A stretch of DNA of 36,175 bases, taken from positions 1 through 36,175 of the forward strand of contig JAHAYX010000005.1 in the NCBI GenBank assembly GCA_018384365.1. Direction: 5' to 3'. The notes under the pieces are model-generated. The model was not told the origin of the DNA and did no database searches. It was given only the letters and a program-made list of their open reading frames with translations. A program made the position numbers and the translations under genes. The stretch comes from Clostridiaceae bacterium. Lineage in GTDB: Bacteria > Bacillota > Clostridia > Oscillospirales > QAMX01. This document shows positions 1 to 8,140 of the stretch, piece by piece; within the stretch, counting starts at the first letter, position 1; each line of letters starts with the position of its first letter.

Positions 1-223
1 AGGTGTGGTCTTTCTTGTCTTTCGGATAAGAAATAAAAGCAGCCATTGTATCAGAAATGCTTCCATCAACAATCCAATCGTCCAAAATCTTTTGAGATTG
101 GCGAATGTCCGCTTCTAAACTGTTTGCAGTTTTGCCAATGTCATTGTTGGCATAAAGAAAACCGAAAAATATAGCACAAGCCAAGACTACACCCAAAAGT
201 ATTTTAGGTAATGCCTTTTTCAT
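1..223 (-). CDS. Small signal-anchor/secreted protein of unknown function, 3' end outside window
   Basis: An open frame starts at an ATG (221-223) and runs off the left edge, giving 74 residues. The start is set by a strong AAAGGAG site 8-9 bases upstream. The N-terminus has two lysines followed by a hydrophobic stretch (about residues 6-24), so it is either a cleaved signal peptide or a membrane anchor. The visible rest (residues 25-74) is polar, with ANSLEADI and DDWIVDGS-like segments. I do not recognise a family. Codons are clearly AT-richer than in the suf genes next door, which suggests recent acquisition. A sigma-A-like promoter (273-301) and a perfect hairpin (303-333) lie just upstream. 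Being a gene is well supported; the function is unknown. Confidence 0.7.
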   Translation of the reverse strand, partial: MKKALPKILLGVVLACAIFFGFLYANNDIGKTANSLEADIRQSQKILDDWIVDGSISDTMAAFISYPKDKKDHT

Positions 224-272
224 ACAATCACACTCCTTTGTCAAATTCAAGTTTGTCGAACTGTTTGTTTTC

Positions 273-301
273 AGTTTATCATGGAAAGTGATGTCCTACA
301 A
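273..301 (-). promoter_or_regulatory. Candidate sigma-A promoter of the leftmost gene
   Basis: On the minus strand TTGTAG (296-301), a 17-base spacer and TAAACT (273-278) form a -35/-10 pair about 50 bases before the start codon at 223. The -35 box almost touches the hairpin at 303-333, so the unit is insulated from transcription arriving from the suf operon. Confidence 0.55.
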
Positions 302-302
302 G

Positions 303-333
303 AACAGGCACAGCGCAAGCCGCTGTGCCTGTT
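303..333. terminator. Perfect 13-bp hairpin, probable terminator after the suf operon
   Basis: Bases 303-315 and 321-333 are perfect reverse complements around a 5-base loop. On the minus strand the hairpin is followed by TTCTTG, on the plus strand by AACTGTTTTA. Both tails are only moderately T-rich. It is the only strong stem between sufB (ends 378) and the leftmost gene, so I read it as the operon terminator. A similar hairpin with the same AACTGTTTT tail occurs at 31199-31230. Confidence 0.55.
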
Positions 334-377
334 AACTGTTTTATGAGCACCCCGCTTTCTGCCGGGCATTCGTTTTT

Positions 378-1298
378 TTATCGCAGGAAGCCCTGGATGA
401 TGACTTCTTCCGCCTCCTGTTCGTCCATGCCGAAGGACATGAGCTTTACCAGCTGATCGTTATTGATGCGGCCGATGGCAGCTTCGTGAACGATCTGCGC
501 CTGGGCATGATTGGCGGCAATCTCCGGAATGGAACGGATACGCGCCTTATCCATAATAATGGAATCACACTGGACGTGTGCGGCACAGGCTTCGTTGCCG
601 ACCGCACGCGGATTAAAGATCTGTTCCGACTGATCGCGGCCCACGGAACGCGAGACAATCTGCGCAGACGAGCCTTCCCCGTTCAGATTCACTTCCATAT
701 CGGAGCGCGCCATCTGGTTTCCGTGCGTCATCAGACGCTCTGTTACAATGATCTTTGCACCGCGCGCAAGGTTCGCTGTGGTGGAACGCACGGTGGAGTC
801 CACGCCCTTGATCTGCACCATTTCCAGTTCGCAAACCGCGTTTTCTTCCAGTTCCAGAATCGTGGTGGGGTTCATCACGCGCTCACCGCGGCCGTCGCCC
901 TCGCCATAATGCTTTTCCACATATTTGACGTGTGCATTTTTCCCGATAAAGAAGCGGTGGATGCCATCATGCTCGCTCTTTTCGTCGCCGGCATTGTGTA
1001 TCCCGCAGCCCGCGACAATCAGGACATCTGCGTCCTCGCCCACATAAAAATCGTTATATACCGTTTCGGTGATACCGGCTTCCGTAATGATAACCGGAAT
1101 GTGCACGCTCTCATTTTTGGTGCCGGGCTTGATATGGATGTCGATGCCCGGGTGATCCTCTTTGGTCGTGATCACGATGTTTTCGGTGGACTGGCGTCCG
1201 GCGCCTTCGCTGTTTTTCCGGATGTTATAGGCGCCCGCAGGAATCTCATGCAGGCCGGCAATCTGCTCCAGCAATTCAAAATCAACTTTCGAAATCAT
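378..1298 (-). CDS. sufB: SufB/SufD-family Fe-S cluster scaffold (SmsB-like)
   Basis: This 306-residue protein of the SufB/SufD beta-helix family should form, with the ATPase encoded just upstream, the scaffold on which iron-sulfur clusters are assembled in the cytoplasm. The conserved C-terminal core is visible: a CDS motif with Cys244 and, 28 residues on, a HEA motif with Glu272 followed by IxxxQL. These correspond to the SufB cysteine and glutamate used in cluster assembly. At about 306 residues it is far shorter than classical SufB (about 470) or SufD (about 420), lacking most of the N-terminal region. Its start overlaps the sufC stop by four bases (ATGA), so the two are translationally coupled. 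No sufS, sufU or second sufB/D is in the window. Size and layout fit the minimal SmsCB system; the name sufB is a family label. Confidence 0.88.
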   Translation of the reverse strand: MISKVDFELLEQIAGLHEIPAGAYNIRKNSEGAGRQSTENIVITTKEDHPGIDIHIKPGTKNESVHIPVIITEAGITETVYNDFYVGEDADVLIVAGCGIHNAGDEKSEHDGIHRFFIGKNAHVKYVEKHYGEGDGRGERVMNPTTILELEENAVCELEMVQIKGVDSTVRSTTANLARGAKIIVTERLMTHGNQMARSDMEVNLNGEGSSAQIVSRSVGRDQSEQIFNPRAVGNEACAAHVQCDSIIMDKARIRSIPEIAANHAQAQIVHEAAIGRINNDQLVKLMSFGMDEQEAEEVIIQGFLR

Positions 1299-2026
1299 TT
1301 CGCGGCCCCCCTGAAATCACATTCACACGCAAATTCGCCGAACAGGGTCGGCAGTACAGCCTCTCGCGTGCCGTCCGTGCGGATATGTCCATGGTCCACA
1401 ACCACGATACGGTCCGCCAACATCATGATACGCTCCTGATGGGAAATAATCATGATGCTGTTTTCGCCCCTGTCGTGCATTTTCTGAAAGGTATCCACCA
1501 GCATGGCAAAGCTCCAGAGGTCAATGCCTGCCTCCGGCTCATCAAAAATAGCAAGTCCCGGGTTGCGTGCCATCAGCGTTGCAATTTCAATGCGCTTCAC
1601 TTCGCCGCCGGAAAGGGAGGAATCCAGCTCGCGGTTTAAATAGTCCCGGGAACACAGCCCCACGTCCGTCAGGTAATTGCAGCAAACGTCCTCCGGCAGT
1701 GCGCTGCCATGGGCCAGGCTCAGCAATTTCCGCACGGTCAGGCCCTTAAAGCGCGGGGGCTGCTGAAAGGCATAGCCCACGCCCAGACGGGCACGCTCCG
1801 TCACGTTCAGGTGCGTAATATCCTGACCGTTATACAGGATCACGCCTTCTGTCGGCTGCTCAATACCCATAATCAGCCGGGCAAGCGTACTTTTTCCGCC
1901 GCCGTTAGGACCTGTCACGACGACAAATTCGCCGTCATCGACACGCAGGCTGACATTATCGATAATTTCAAGTTCCCGGCCGGCATCGCCGTCGACACGG
2001 AAACTCAAATTCTTTATTTCAAGCAT
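1295..2026 (-). CDS. sufC: SufC-type ABC ATPase for Fe-S assembly (SmsC-like)
   Basis: A cytoplasmic ABC-type ATPase of 243 residues that energises the SufB scaffold; it has no membrane segment. Seen in order: Walker A GPNGGGKST near residue 40, Q-loop YAFQQPP, signature LSGGE near residue 140, Walker B LAIFDEPEAGID, and an H-loop histidine in IISHQ. The FDEPEAGID form is typical of SufC rather than of transporters. The ATG at 2026 has an AGAGGAA site about nine bases upstream and lies about 35 bases after a strong promoter. It is the first gene of a two-gene operon with sufB (four-base overlap). Confidence 0.93.
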   Translation of the reverse strand: MLEIKNLSFRVDGDAGRELEIIDNVSLRVDDGEFVVVTGPNGGGKSTLARLIMGIEQPTEGVILYNGQDITHLNVTERARLGVGYAFQQPPRFKGLTVRKLLSLAHGSALPEDVCCNYLTDVGLCSRDYLNRELDSSLSGGEVKRIEIATLMARNPGLAIFDEPEAGIDLWSFAMLVDTFQKMHDRGENSIMIISHQERIMMLADRIVVVDHGHIRTDGTREAVLPTLFGEFACECDFRGAAK

Positions 2027-2062
2027 TGCAGTTCCTCTCCATCTGTCATATTCTGCACAAAA

Positions 2063-2091
2063 AGTATATCATTTTCGTCTACTTTTGTCAA
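2063..2091 (-). promoter_or_regulatory. Sigma-A promoter of the sufCB operon
   Basis: On the minus strand a consensus TTGACA (2086-2091), a 17-base spacer and TATACT (2063-2068) lie directly upstream of sufC. Transcription would start near 2056, leaving a leader of about 30 bases with no room for an Rrf2/IscR-type site downstream. I see no clear palindrome over the promoter. Confidence 0.8.
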
Positions 2092-2115
2092 GGGAGCGGC
2101 GCTTTCCGCCGGTGA

Positions 2116-3933
2116 TCAGTCCAGCGGTTTTTCCGGTGCATCCACAAACCCGTTTTCGATCAGCGCAATCATCGTCAGTAAACCGCCCCAGTGATAAAAT
2201 TTATCGCTTCTCGGGTTCGGACATCCCCAACCGTCGTCACCAGAGTAGTTTTCGTGGATATGGCCGTGTTTTCGCCATTCCTGTAAAATCAGCGCAACCG
2301 ACTTCTCCGCAAGATCATGGCAGACCTCCTGCGCGCCCATACGACGGAACGCAAGATAGGCCAAAAAGTTTGTGGGCGCCCAAATGCGTCCGCGCCAGTA
2401 CGTTTGATCCGGGTAGGCCGGGTCATTGTGCGCGATGGAGGGAATCACATAGTCCCCATAGAATTCTTCCGGATCAAAATAATGCGTGCAGAGTCGAGCG
2501 CATTGTTCTGCTGTGACGGACGGACAGAAACCGGCATAAAAGTTGGTCGGTCCAATGCGGTGCGAGAGCTTGCCGGAAGTCAGGTCGCGATTGAGGAACA
2601 ACCCCGTTTCCTCGTCCCACAGCGTCTGCATACCACTGTCGGCACGACGGCCGCGCGCTTCTATTTCCTCCCGCTCGGGGCGGCCCAGAATCCGCGCAAT
2701 ATCCGCCAGAGCCTCGCAGTCCATGCAGTAAAGACCCGTCAGTCCCACGTCTGCCAGCTGCATCAGGCCGGTTTTTTCATCAAAGCCAATGCCGTCAAAC
2801 ATCGGGGAGTTATCCAGGCCGGACTCATATTCAGCTGCCTGGTGGTTGTTGACGTCAAAGCGCGCGAAGGGCTGGGTCACGTTATCAGAGCCCCAGCACA
2901 TCGTGCCGTTTTCCAGCATCCGGTTTTCCGCAAACCACCGGTTCCAGGAAAGCAGTGTGTCAAAGCTCTCCTCCAGCACCCACTTTTCTCCATAACGGCG
3001 GTAAAGCTCACGAAAAGTCATGGAGCCAACCGGCGGCTGGGAACGATCCCGGCTCTTATTATCCCCTGCCGCGCCGAAATTAGGTATGAAACCGCGCTCC
3101 GTCGCTTCGTGCGTGATGGCAAACGCATTGGCATAAGCAAGCTCGCGGGATTCCGGCGACGCCATCAGCGCACAAAAATACGTATCCCAGTCGAACAGTA
3201 CGTAACCACCCCAGTTCACGTTCCAGATGCGGCTGACCGGCGAGCACAGGCGCTTGTTCTCCGGGTCATAAATCGTATTCCAGGCGTATCCCGTCCGCAT
3301 AGCCGTATAGGCTTCAGAAAGCGCGCCGTATTTGGCCGTGCTCTGCTCGGCTGCGGCCTGTGCCGCGCCGATGCGCGCACGCACTTCCTCCACAGTCAGC
3401 GCACGGCCGGTGGAAACAGCGACCGGGCCATTCAGATCGCTGACACGCACAGCGCCAAAGCCGCCCAGATGCAGCTCGCGTGCGTCGGAATCCGTCATAT
3501 AAACGCGCACCGTCCCGCTCTCCGTCACGCCCTCGATACAGTCCTCCCGCAGATAAGCCGCGCCGGGCTTGTTCCACAGAAAGCCGCACTCTGCAAACAG
3601 GATCAGCTCGCGGCACTTGTCATTCTTCGGTTCTATCAAAATATACTGGTCCCGGCCTGCAGAGCTGGACCGGATGTCCAGCCTGGCGCCGTGGTATTCC
3701 AGCTCCAGTTGTGTATAAGACCCATCCACCGTGCGTACGCCCGGATGGATGTGCTCCTCGTCCTCGCCGAAACGCCCGATCAGCGCATTGCGTAAAACAC
3801 TCTTGTCCACGCGATGCTTCAGGCCCAGCCGGATGGCAAAGCCCTCGGGCATCAGAACATGAGAAAGCACGGAATACGTATCATACGTATTGAATCCTTG
3901 CAGCATGCCCTTGCGGAGTACATCATAATTCAT
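2116..3933 (-). CDS. GH63/MGH1-like (alpha/alpha)6 glycoside hydrolase
   Basis: An intracellular (no signal peptide) glycosidase of about 605 residues with the (alpha/alpha)6 barrel of the GH63/MGH1-like group. Motifs counted from the start used here: DWDTYF near 248, ESGLDNSP near 370 with the likely general acid Asp373, YWRGRIW near 512 and HENYSGDDG near 560 with the likely base Glu561. The first 230 residues probably form a beta-rich domain. Substrate cannot be read from sequence; relatives act on alpha-linked glucosides or mannosylglycerate-type compounds. I chose ATG 3933 over the longer frame to 3999 because a TATAAT box (3998-4003) overlaps the upstream ATG, and a GGGGGGA site precedes 3933 by eight bases. 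It stands alone, ending 89 bases before sufC. Confidence 0.85.
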   Translation of the reverse strand: MNYDVLRKGMLQGFNTYDTYSVLSHVLMPEGFAIRLGLKHRVDKSVLRNALIGRFGEDEEHIHPGVRTVDGSYTQLELEYHGARLDIRSSSAGRDQYILIEPKNDKCRELILFAECGFLWNKPGAAYLREDCIEGVTESGTVRVYMTDSDARELHLGGFGAVRVSDLNGPVAVSTGRALTVEEVRARIGAAQAAAEQSTAKYGALSEAYTAMRTGYAWNTIYDPENKRLCSPVSRIWNVNWGGYVLFDWDTYFCALMASPESRELAYANAFAITHEATERGFIPNFGAAGDNKSRDRSQPPVGSMTFRELYRRYGEKWVLEESFDTLLSWNRWFAENRMLENGTMCWGSDNVTQPFARFDVNNHQAAEYESGLDNSPMFDGIGFDEKTGLMQLADVGLTGLYCMDCEALADIARILGRPEREEIEARGRRADSGMQTLWDEETGLFLNRDLTSGKLSHRIGPTNFYAGFCPSVTAEQCARLCTHYFDPEEFYGDYVIPSIAHNDPAYPDQTYWRGRIWAPTNFLAYLAFRRMGAQEVCHDLAEKSVALILQEWRKHGHIHENYSGDDGWGCPNPRSDKFYHWGGLLTMIALIENGFVDAPEKPLD

Positions 3934-3997
3934 GTAGAAATCCCCCCGTACAGATCTGTAACCGGCGTCCTGAAAGACCACCGCTGTTGTTCCATTC

Positions 3998-4026
3998 ATT
4001 ATATCGTCCCGTTCAGAAAAAATCCA
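3998..4026 (-). promoter_or_regulatory. Candidate promoter of the GH63-like gene
   Basis: On the minus strand TGGATT (4021-4026), a 17-base spacer and a perfect TATAAT (3998-4003). Transcription would start near 3991, so the ATG at 3999 cannot be used and the 3933 start is supported. Confidence 0.55.
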
Positions 4027-4148
4027 GTGTTTTCTGACAGACTTCCCCGCGCAGCAGGGGAACTGCCGGATGCACCGCAGCGAAAGCCTGTACTACTTCC
4101 GCCGGCAGACGCATATAGATGTGACAAATCACATGAGAGGTGCCTGCT

Positions 4149-4760
4149 ATGAATCAAATCAAGCTCTGCGGCGACATTGAGGCCATGCCCACCCTTTCCC
4201 ATACAAACCACAACCGTGAATTTTACAGTTTTCCCCTTGCCGTACAGCGGCTCTCCGGTACATATGATACCATTCGTGTCATCGCACCATCCACGCTCTG
4301 TTCGGCGCTTTCCGTTCCGGCAACCATCATCCTGACCGGAGAACTGCGCTCCTATAACGACCGGGAGGCAGAGCATAACCGCCTGAAAATCAGTGCGTGG
4401 GCACAGGAGATTACCGTCTGCCGGGCGCCTCACGAAAACACTGTCCACCTGACCGGGAGCTTATGTAAACCGGCCATCTATCGCCGGACGCCCTTCGGGA
4501 GAGAAATTGCCGATATGATGCTCTGCGTGGAGCGGGAATATGTCACCGGCGGCATCCACCGCTGTGACTATATTCCCTGTATCGCCTGGGGAAGCGTGGC
4601 GCGCCTGTGTGCGTCGCTGCCGGCGCACAGTGTGATCGAGCTGGAGGGGCGTATGCAAAGCCGGAATTACATCAAGGTGATCGATGGACGTGCCGAGGAG
4701 CGCACCGCCTATGAGGTCTCCATCGCAACGGCACAGGTTCTGTCGGTCGCAGAGGACTAA
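4149..4760 (+). CDS. SSB-like protein with two OB-fold domains
   Basis: The product (203 residues) resembles single-stranded DNA-binding proteins but appears to hold two OB folds. The first (about residues 1-95) begins with IKLCGDIEAMP and contains TIILTGELRSY. The second (about 98-200) begins VHLTGSLCKPAIYR, has the SSB-like DYIPCIAWG and ends with IELEGRMQSRNY. A normal bacterial SSB has one OB fold and an acidic DDDIPF-like tail; here the tail is only SVAED. The start is set at ATG 4149 by a GAGAGG site eight bases upstream; an in-frame GTG at 4140 lies on that site. It is monocistronic, divergent from the GH63-like gene and convergent with galE. It could be a DNA-replication accessory or a housekeeping SSB paralogue; assignment to the family is by motif only. 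Confidence 0.75.
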   Translation: MNQIKLCGDIEAMPTLSHTNHNREFYSFPLAVQRLSGTYDTIRVIAPSTLCSALSVPATIILTGELRSYNDREAEHNRLKISAWAQEITVCRAPHENTVHLTGSLCKPAIYRRTPFGREIADMMLCVEREYVTGGIHRCDYIPCIAWGSVARLCASLPAHSVIELEGRMQSRNYIKVIDGRAEERTAYEVSIATAQVLSVAED

Positions 4761-4828
4761 GCCTCAGGCAGCGGAGATTCTGGTGGCCGGAAGGCTATCT
4801 GGCCCCATCTCGGCGGATTTCCGAACAG

Positions 4829-4897
4829 AAAAAGGCCTCCGGCCGAGGCGGTTCGTACGCAGCAGCGCGCGGCCCGCTTCCATCCGGAGGTCTTTTT
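4829..4897. terminator. Bidirectional terminator between the SSB-like gene and galE
   Basis: Bases 4829-4842 (AAAAA then GGCCTCCGG) and 4884-4897 (CCGGAGG then TCTTTTT) pair with one mismatch around a long loop. A-rich and T-rich flanks make it act for both converging genes. Confidence 0.8.
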
Positions 4898-4904
4898 GGT
4901 TCCC

Positions 4905-5939
4905 TTACACGTCAAACCCGTTGGGGTTATTCTTCTGCCAGTTCCAGCTGTCCCGGCACATATCCTCAATGCTGTACTCCGCTTTCCAGCCGAGTTCTTC
5001 ATAGGCCTTAGTCGGATCCGAATAGCAGGCGTCAATATCTCCGGCACGCCGGCCCTCGATGACGTACGGAATTTCAAGTCCGTTTGCAGCCTCAAAGGCC
5101 TTCACCATGTCCAGCACCGAGTAACCCACACCGGTGCCCAGGTTAAAGACCTCGACGCCGCAGTTTTCCTCAATGGCCTTCAGTGCCTTGACATGACCCT
5201 TTGCCAGATCAACCACATGGATATAGTCGCGGACGCCGGTTCCGTCCGGTGTGTCATAGTCGTTTCCGAATACGTGCAGTTTTTCCAGCTTTCCAACGGC
5301 AACCTGCGTGATATACGGCATCAGGTTGTTCGGGATACCGTTCGGATTTTCGCCGATCAGGCCGGATTTATGCGCGCCAATTGGATTGAAATACCGCAGC
5401 AGCACCACATTCCACGGGTTCGGATCCCCATTTTTCACATCTGCCGTGTGCATATCCGTCAGAATCTCTTCCAGCATGGATTTGGTCTGCCCATAGGGAT
5501 TCGTACACTTGCCCTTCGGGCAATCCTCGGTGATCGGAATGACCGCCGGGTTGCCATACACCGTCGCGGACGAGCTGAAAATGATGTTTTTGCAGCCATG
5601 ACGGCGCATCACATCAAGCAGCACCAGCGTGCCGCCTATGTTGTTGTCATAATACTCCCACGGATGCGTGACGGACTCTCCCACGGCCTTCAAACCGGCG
5701 AAATGGATGCAGCAGTCAAAATGATTCTCCCCGAATACAGCGTCCAGCCCGTCCCGGTCCCGGATATCCACCCGGTAAAAGGGAATCTTCTTGCCGGTGA
5801 TGGTTTCCATACGGTCAAGCACCTTCGGCGAACTGTTCATGAAATTATCCACCACTGCAACCGTGTGTCCCGCCTGCATCAATTCGATCACGGTGTGGGA
5901 TCCAATGAAGCCGGCTCCCCCGGTTACTACGATGTTCAT
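4905..5939 (-). CDS. galE: UDP-glucose 4-epimerase
   Basis: Interconverts UDP-glucose and UDP-galactose with bound NAD; cytoplasmic, 344 residues, normal length. The Rossmann motif TGGAGFIGSH is at residues 6-15, the catalytic Ser in FSSSATVYG and the Tyr/Lys pair in YGQTK follow, and FNLGTGVGYSV and YSDPTKAYEELGW are typical GalE C-terminal motifs. Start ATG 5939 is chosen over GTG 5948 because the TAAGGAG site sits about 10 bases before 5939 but overlaps the space before 5948. It is 14 bases downstream of glmS and so in one operon with it, supplying UDP-sugars for envelope glycans such as those of the capsule block at 9781-17264. Confidence 0.95.
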   Translation of the reverse strand: MNIVVTGGAGFIGSHTVIELMQAGHTVAVVDNFMNSSPKVLDRMETITGKKIPFYRVDIRDRDGLDAVFGENHFDCCIHFAGLKAVGESVTHPWEYYDNNIGGTLVLLDVMRRHGCKNIIFSSSATVYGNPAVIPITEDCPKGKCTNPYGQTKSMLEEILTDMHTADVKNGDPNPWNVVLLRYFNPIGAHKSGLIGENPNGIPNNLMPYITQVAVGKLEKLHVFGNDYDTPDGTGVRDYIHVVDLAKGHVKALKAIEENCGVEVFNLGTGVGYSVLDMVKAFEAANGLEIPYVIEGRRAGDIDACYSDPTKAYEELGWKAEYSIEDMCRDSWNWQKNNPNGFDV

Positions 5940-5953
5940 CGTTTGCACACTCC

Positions 5954-7822
5954 TTATTCTACCGTCACGCTTTTTGCGAGATTGCGGGGTTTGTCAACAT
6001 CCAGACCTCTTGCAACAGAAAGGTAATATCCCATCAGCTGCAGCGGAATCACCGCCAGAGAAGCCGCAAAATGCGGATCAATCTTCGGAATATACACGGT
6101 GAAGTCCGAGGTGTCCTCCAGCGAATAGTTTCCATAGGTCGTAAGCGCCATGAGATAAGCGCCGCGCGATTTACATTCCACCATGTTGCTGACTGTCTTT
6201 TCAATCAGCTCCTGCTGGGTTAAAATACCGATCACCAGCGTGCCGTCCTCTATCAGGCTGATGGTTCCGTGCTTCAGTTCGCCGGCAGCATAGGCTTCGG
6301 AGTGCACGTAGGAGATCTCCTTCATTTTCAGGCTGCCCTCCAGCCCCACCGCATAGTCAATGCCGCGGCCCACAAAGAACGCATCCTGCATATTGGCAAA
6401 TTTGGAGGCAAACCACTGAATTCGTTCCTTGTCCTCGAAAATCCGGCGGATTTTCTCCGGGATCGTGCCAAGTTCGTCAATCAGGCTCCGATAGCGGTCG
6501 TCCGCCAGCGTACCGCGAACTTTTGCAAACTGCAAGGCCAGCGCATACACGGCAATCAACTGTGCGCTGTATGCCTTTGTCGTAGCAACGGCGATTTCCG
6601 GCCCTGCCAGGGTATAAAACACCGTATCCGCCTCGCGGGCGATGGAGGAACCCACGACATTGACGATGCCCAGCGTTCGTATGCCGCAGCTTTTTGCCTC
6701 TCGGAGCGCCGCCAGGCTATCCGCCGTTTCACCGGACTGGGAAATGATCACGACCAGTCCGTTTTTATCCAGCAAAGGTTTCCGGTAGCGGAACTCGGAG
6801 GCCAGTTCCACCCGGACAGGAATCTGCGCAAGGTCCTCAAACACATACTGGGCGACCATGCCCACGTGCCAGGCCGAACCGCAGGCCACAATATAGATCT
6901 GAGAAATATCGCGAATCTCCTCATCGGAGAGACCCACCGTGGAAAGATCCAGCGCGCCGTCCTTCAGGATGGCGTTCAGCGTATTCTGCACGGCTTCCGG
7001 CTGCTCGTGGATTTCCTTGATCATGAAATGCTCATAGCCGCCCTTTTCGGCAGCCGCGGCCGAATAGGTGATCTCCACAGGCTCCTTCTGAATCACATCG
7101 CCGTTGAGATCGTAAAACACGGCTTCTCCGGCTGTCAGCCGCGCCATCTCGTGGTTACCGATGTAATAGACGCTTCTGGTGTATTTCAGCATAGCCGGTA
7201 CATCCGAAGCCACATAGGTTTCGCCGTCGGCGATGCCGATAATCATAGGCGAATCCTTGCGGGCCACGAAAATCTCTCCGGGATAGTCTTTGAACATCAC
7301 TTCCATGGCATAGCTGCCGCGCACACGAACCATGGTCTTGGCAATGGCGTCCACCGGACCGATTTTGTATTTATGATAGTAATAATCCACCAGTTTTATG
7401 AGCACTTCGGTGTCCGTTTCACTGTAAAAAACATAACCGTGCTTTAAAAGTTTTTCCTTCAGCTCCACATAATTTTCAATAATGCCGTTGTGAACACCGA
7501 CCACATCGGACTCCACAGGTCCGGAGCCGGAACCGGTGCAGTTGCCGCTGACATGGGGGTGCGCATTCGCCCAGGAGGGCTCGCCGTGGGTTGCCCAGCG
7601 GGTATGGCCAATGCCGCAGCAGCCCGGCACAGCGCGGCCGTCGTCCGTTTTTTCGGCAAGTGTTTTCAATTTCCCGACGGACTTTACCACTTCGGCAGGG
7701 GCATCGCCATCGCGGACAGCCAGGCCTGCGGAATCATAGCCGCGGTATTCCAATTTGGACAATCCGTCCAGTAATATGGGCGCCGCCTGTCTGTGTCCTG
7801 TAAATCCAACGATTCCACACAT
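5954..7822 (-). CDS. glmS: Glutamine-fructose-6-phosphate aminotransferase (isomerizing)
   Basis: Makes glucosamine-6-phosphate from fructose-6-phosphate and glutamine, the entry to peptidoglycan and amino-sugar synthesis. At 622 residues it is close to the family norm. It begins MCGIVGFTG, giving the N-terminal nucleophile Cys2 after Met removal. The class II glutamine amidotransferase domain shows GHTRWATHG and ETDTEVL. Two SIS domains follow, with SQSGETADSLAALR and GRGIDYAVGLEGSLKMKE, and the protein ends KPRNLAKSVTVE, the conserved GlmS tail. Start ATG 7822 has AGGA about ten bases upstream. No glmS ribozyme is recognisable in the leader. galE follows 14 bases later. Confidence 0.97.
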   Translation of the reverse strand: MCGIVGFTGHRQAAPILLDGLSKLEYRGYDSAGLAVRDGDAPAEVVKSVGKLKTLAEKTDDGRAVPGCCGIGHTRWATHGEPSWANAHPHVSGNCTGSGSGPVESDVVGVHNGIIENYVELKEKLLKHGYVFYSETDTEVLIKLVDYYYHKYKIGPVDAIAKTMVRVRGSYAMEVMFKDYPGEIFVARKDSPMIIGIADGETYVASDVPAMLKYTRSVYYIGNHEMARLTAGEAVFYDLNGDVIQKEPVEITYSAAAAEKGGYEHFMIKEIHEQPEAVQNTLNAILKDGALDLSTVGLSDEEIRDISQIYIVACGSAWHVGMVAQYVFEDLAQIPVRVELASEFRYRKPLLDKNGLVVIISQSGETADSLAALREAKSCGIRTLGIVNVVGSSIAREADTVFYTLAGPEIAVATTKAYSAQLIAVYALALQFAKVRGTLADDRYRSLIDELGTIPEKIRRIFEDKERIQWFASKFANMQDAFFVGRGIDYAVGLEGSLKMKEISYVHSEAYAAGELKHGTISLIEDGTLVIGILTQQELIEKTVSNMVECKSRGAYLMALTTYGNYSLEDTSDFTVYIPKIDPHFAASLAVIPLQLMGYYLSVARGLDVDKPRNLAKSVTVE

Positions 7823-7914
7823 AGTTCATCATCCTATCTGAATTTGACTGAATTACCATTTACTATTGCAGGCGGTTAGTTCTCCGCGCGCAATCTTGCA
7901 CCATTTTTAGGTAT

Positions 7915-7943
7915 AGTTTACCACATTCAGGCTTTTTCTTCAA
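7915..7943 (-). promoter_or_regulatory. Sigma-A promoter of glmS-galE
   Basis: On the minus strand TTGAAG (7938-7943), a 17-base spacer ending TGTGG and TAAACT (7915-7920). The leader to the glmS ATG at 7822 is about 85 bases. The conserved glmS ribozyme core is not visible there, so regulation by GlcN6P-induced cleavage is not supported. Confidence 0.7.
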
Positions 7944-8069
7944 TGCTCTGCGCTGTTTACGCATTAAATTTTTTGTAAATCCCGTGAAGAGGGGCCGGCG
8001 TATGGGAAAATTGCCCGGTGGGATGTCGTTTTGAAGAGGCTCAAGCGGCGCATCGAACCGAAACAGGAC

Positions 8070-8099
8070 AAAAAGAAGGCCGGACAATTTTGCCCGACC
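8070..8099 (-). terminator. Intrinsic terminator on the minus strand
   Basis: On the minus strand GGTCGGGC pairs with GTCCGGCC (8078-8099, two G-U pairs) and is followed by TTCTTTTT (8070-8077). It lies about 410 bases past the gpsA stop, with the coding remnant in between, so it would end transcription coming from gpsA. Confidence 0.65.
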
Positions 8100-8140
8100 C
8101 AACGTAGTTGCTTCCATTCTCGCAATGATGCTATATTCTT

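Noticed and set aside
4896..6026. 376-codon open frame on the plus strand opposite galE
   Set aside because: Antisense to galE, which has a full set of epimerase motifs.
7823..7960. glmS ribozyme/riboswitch in the glmS leader
   Set aside because: The leader was read on the minus strand for the conserved ribozyme core and none was found; there is only an ordinary promoter with a leader of about 85 bases.
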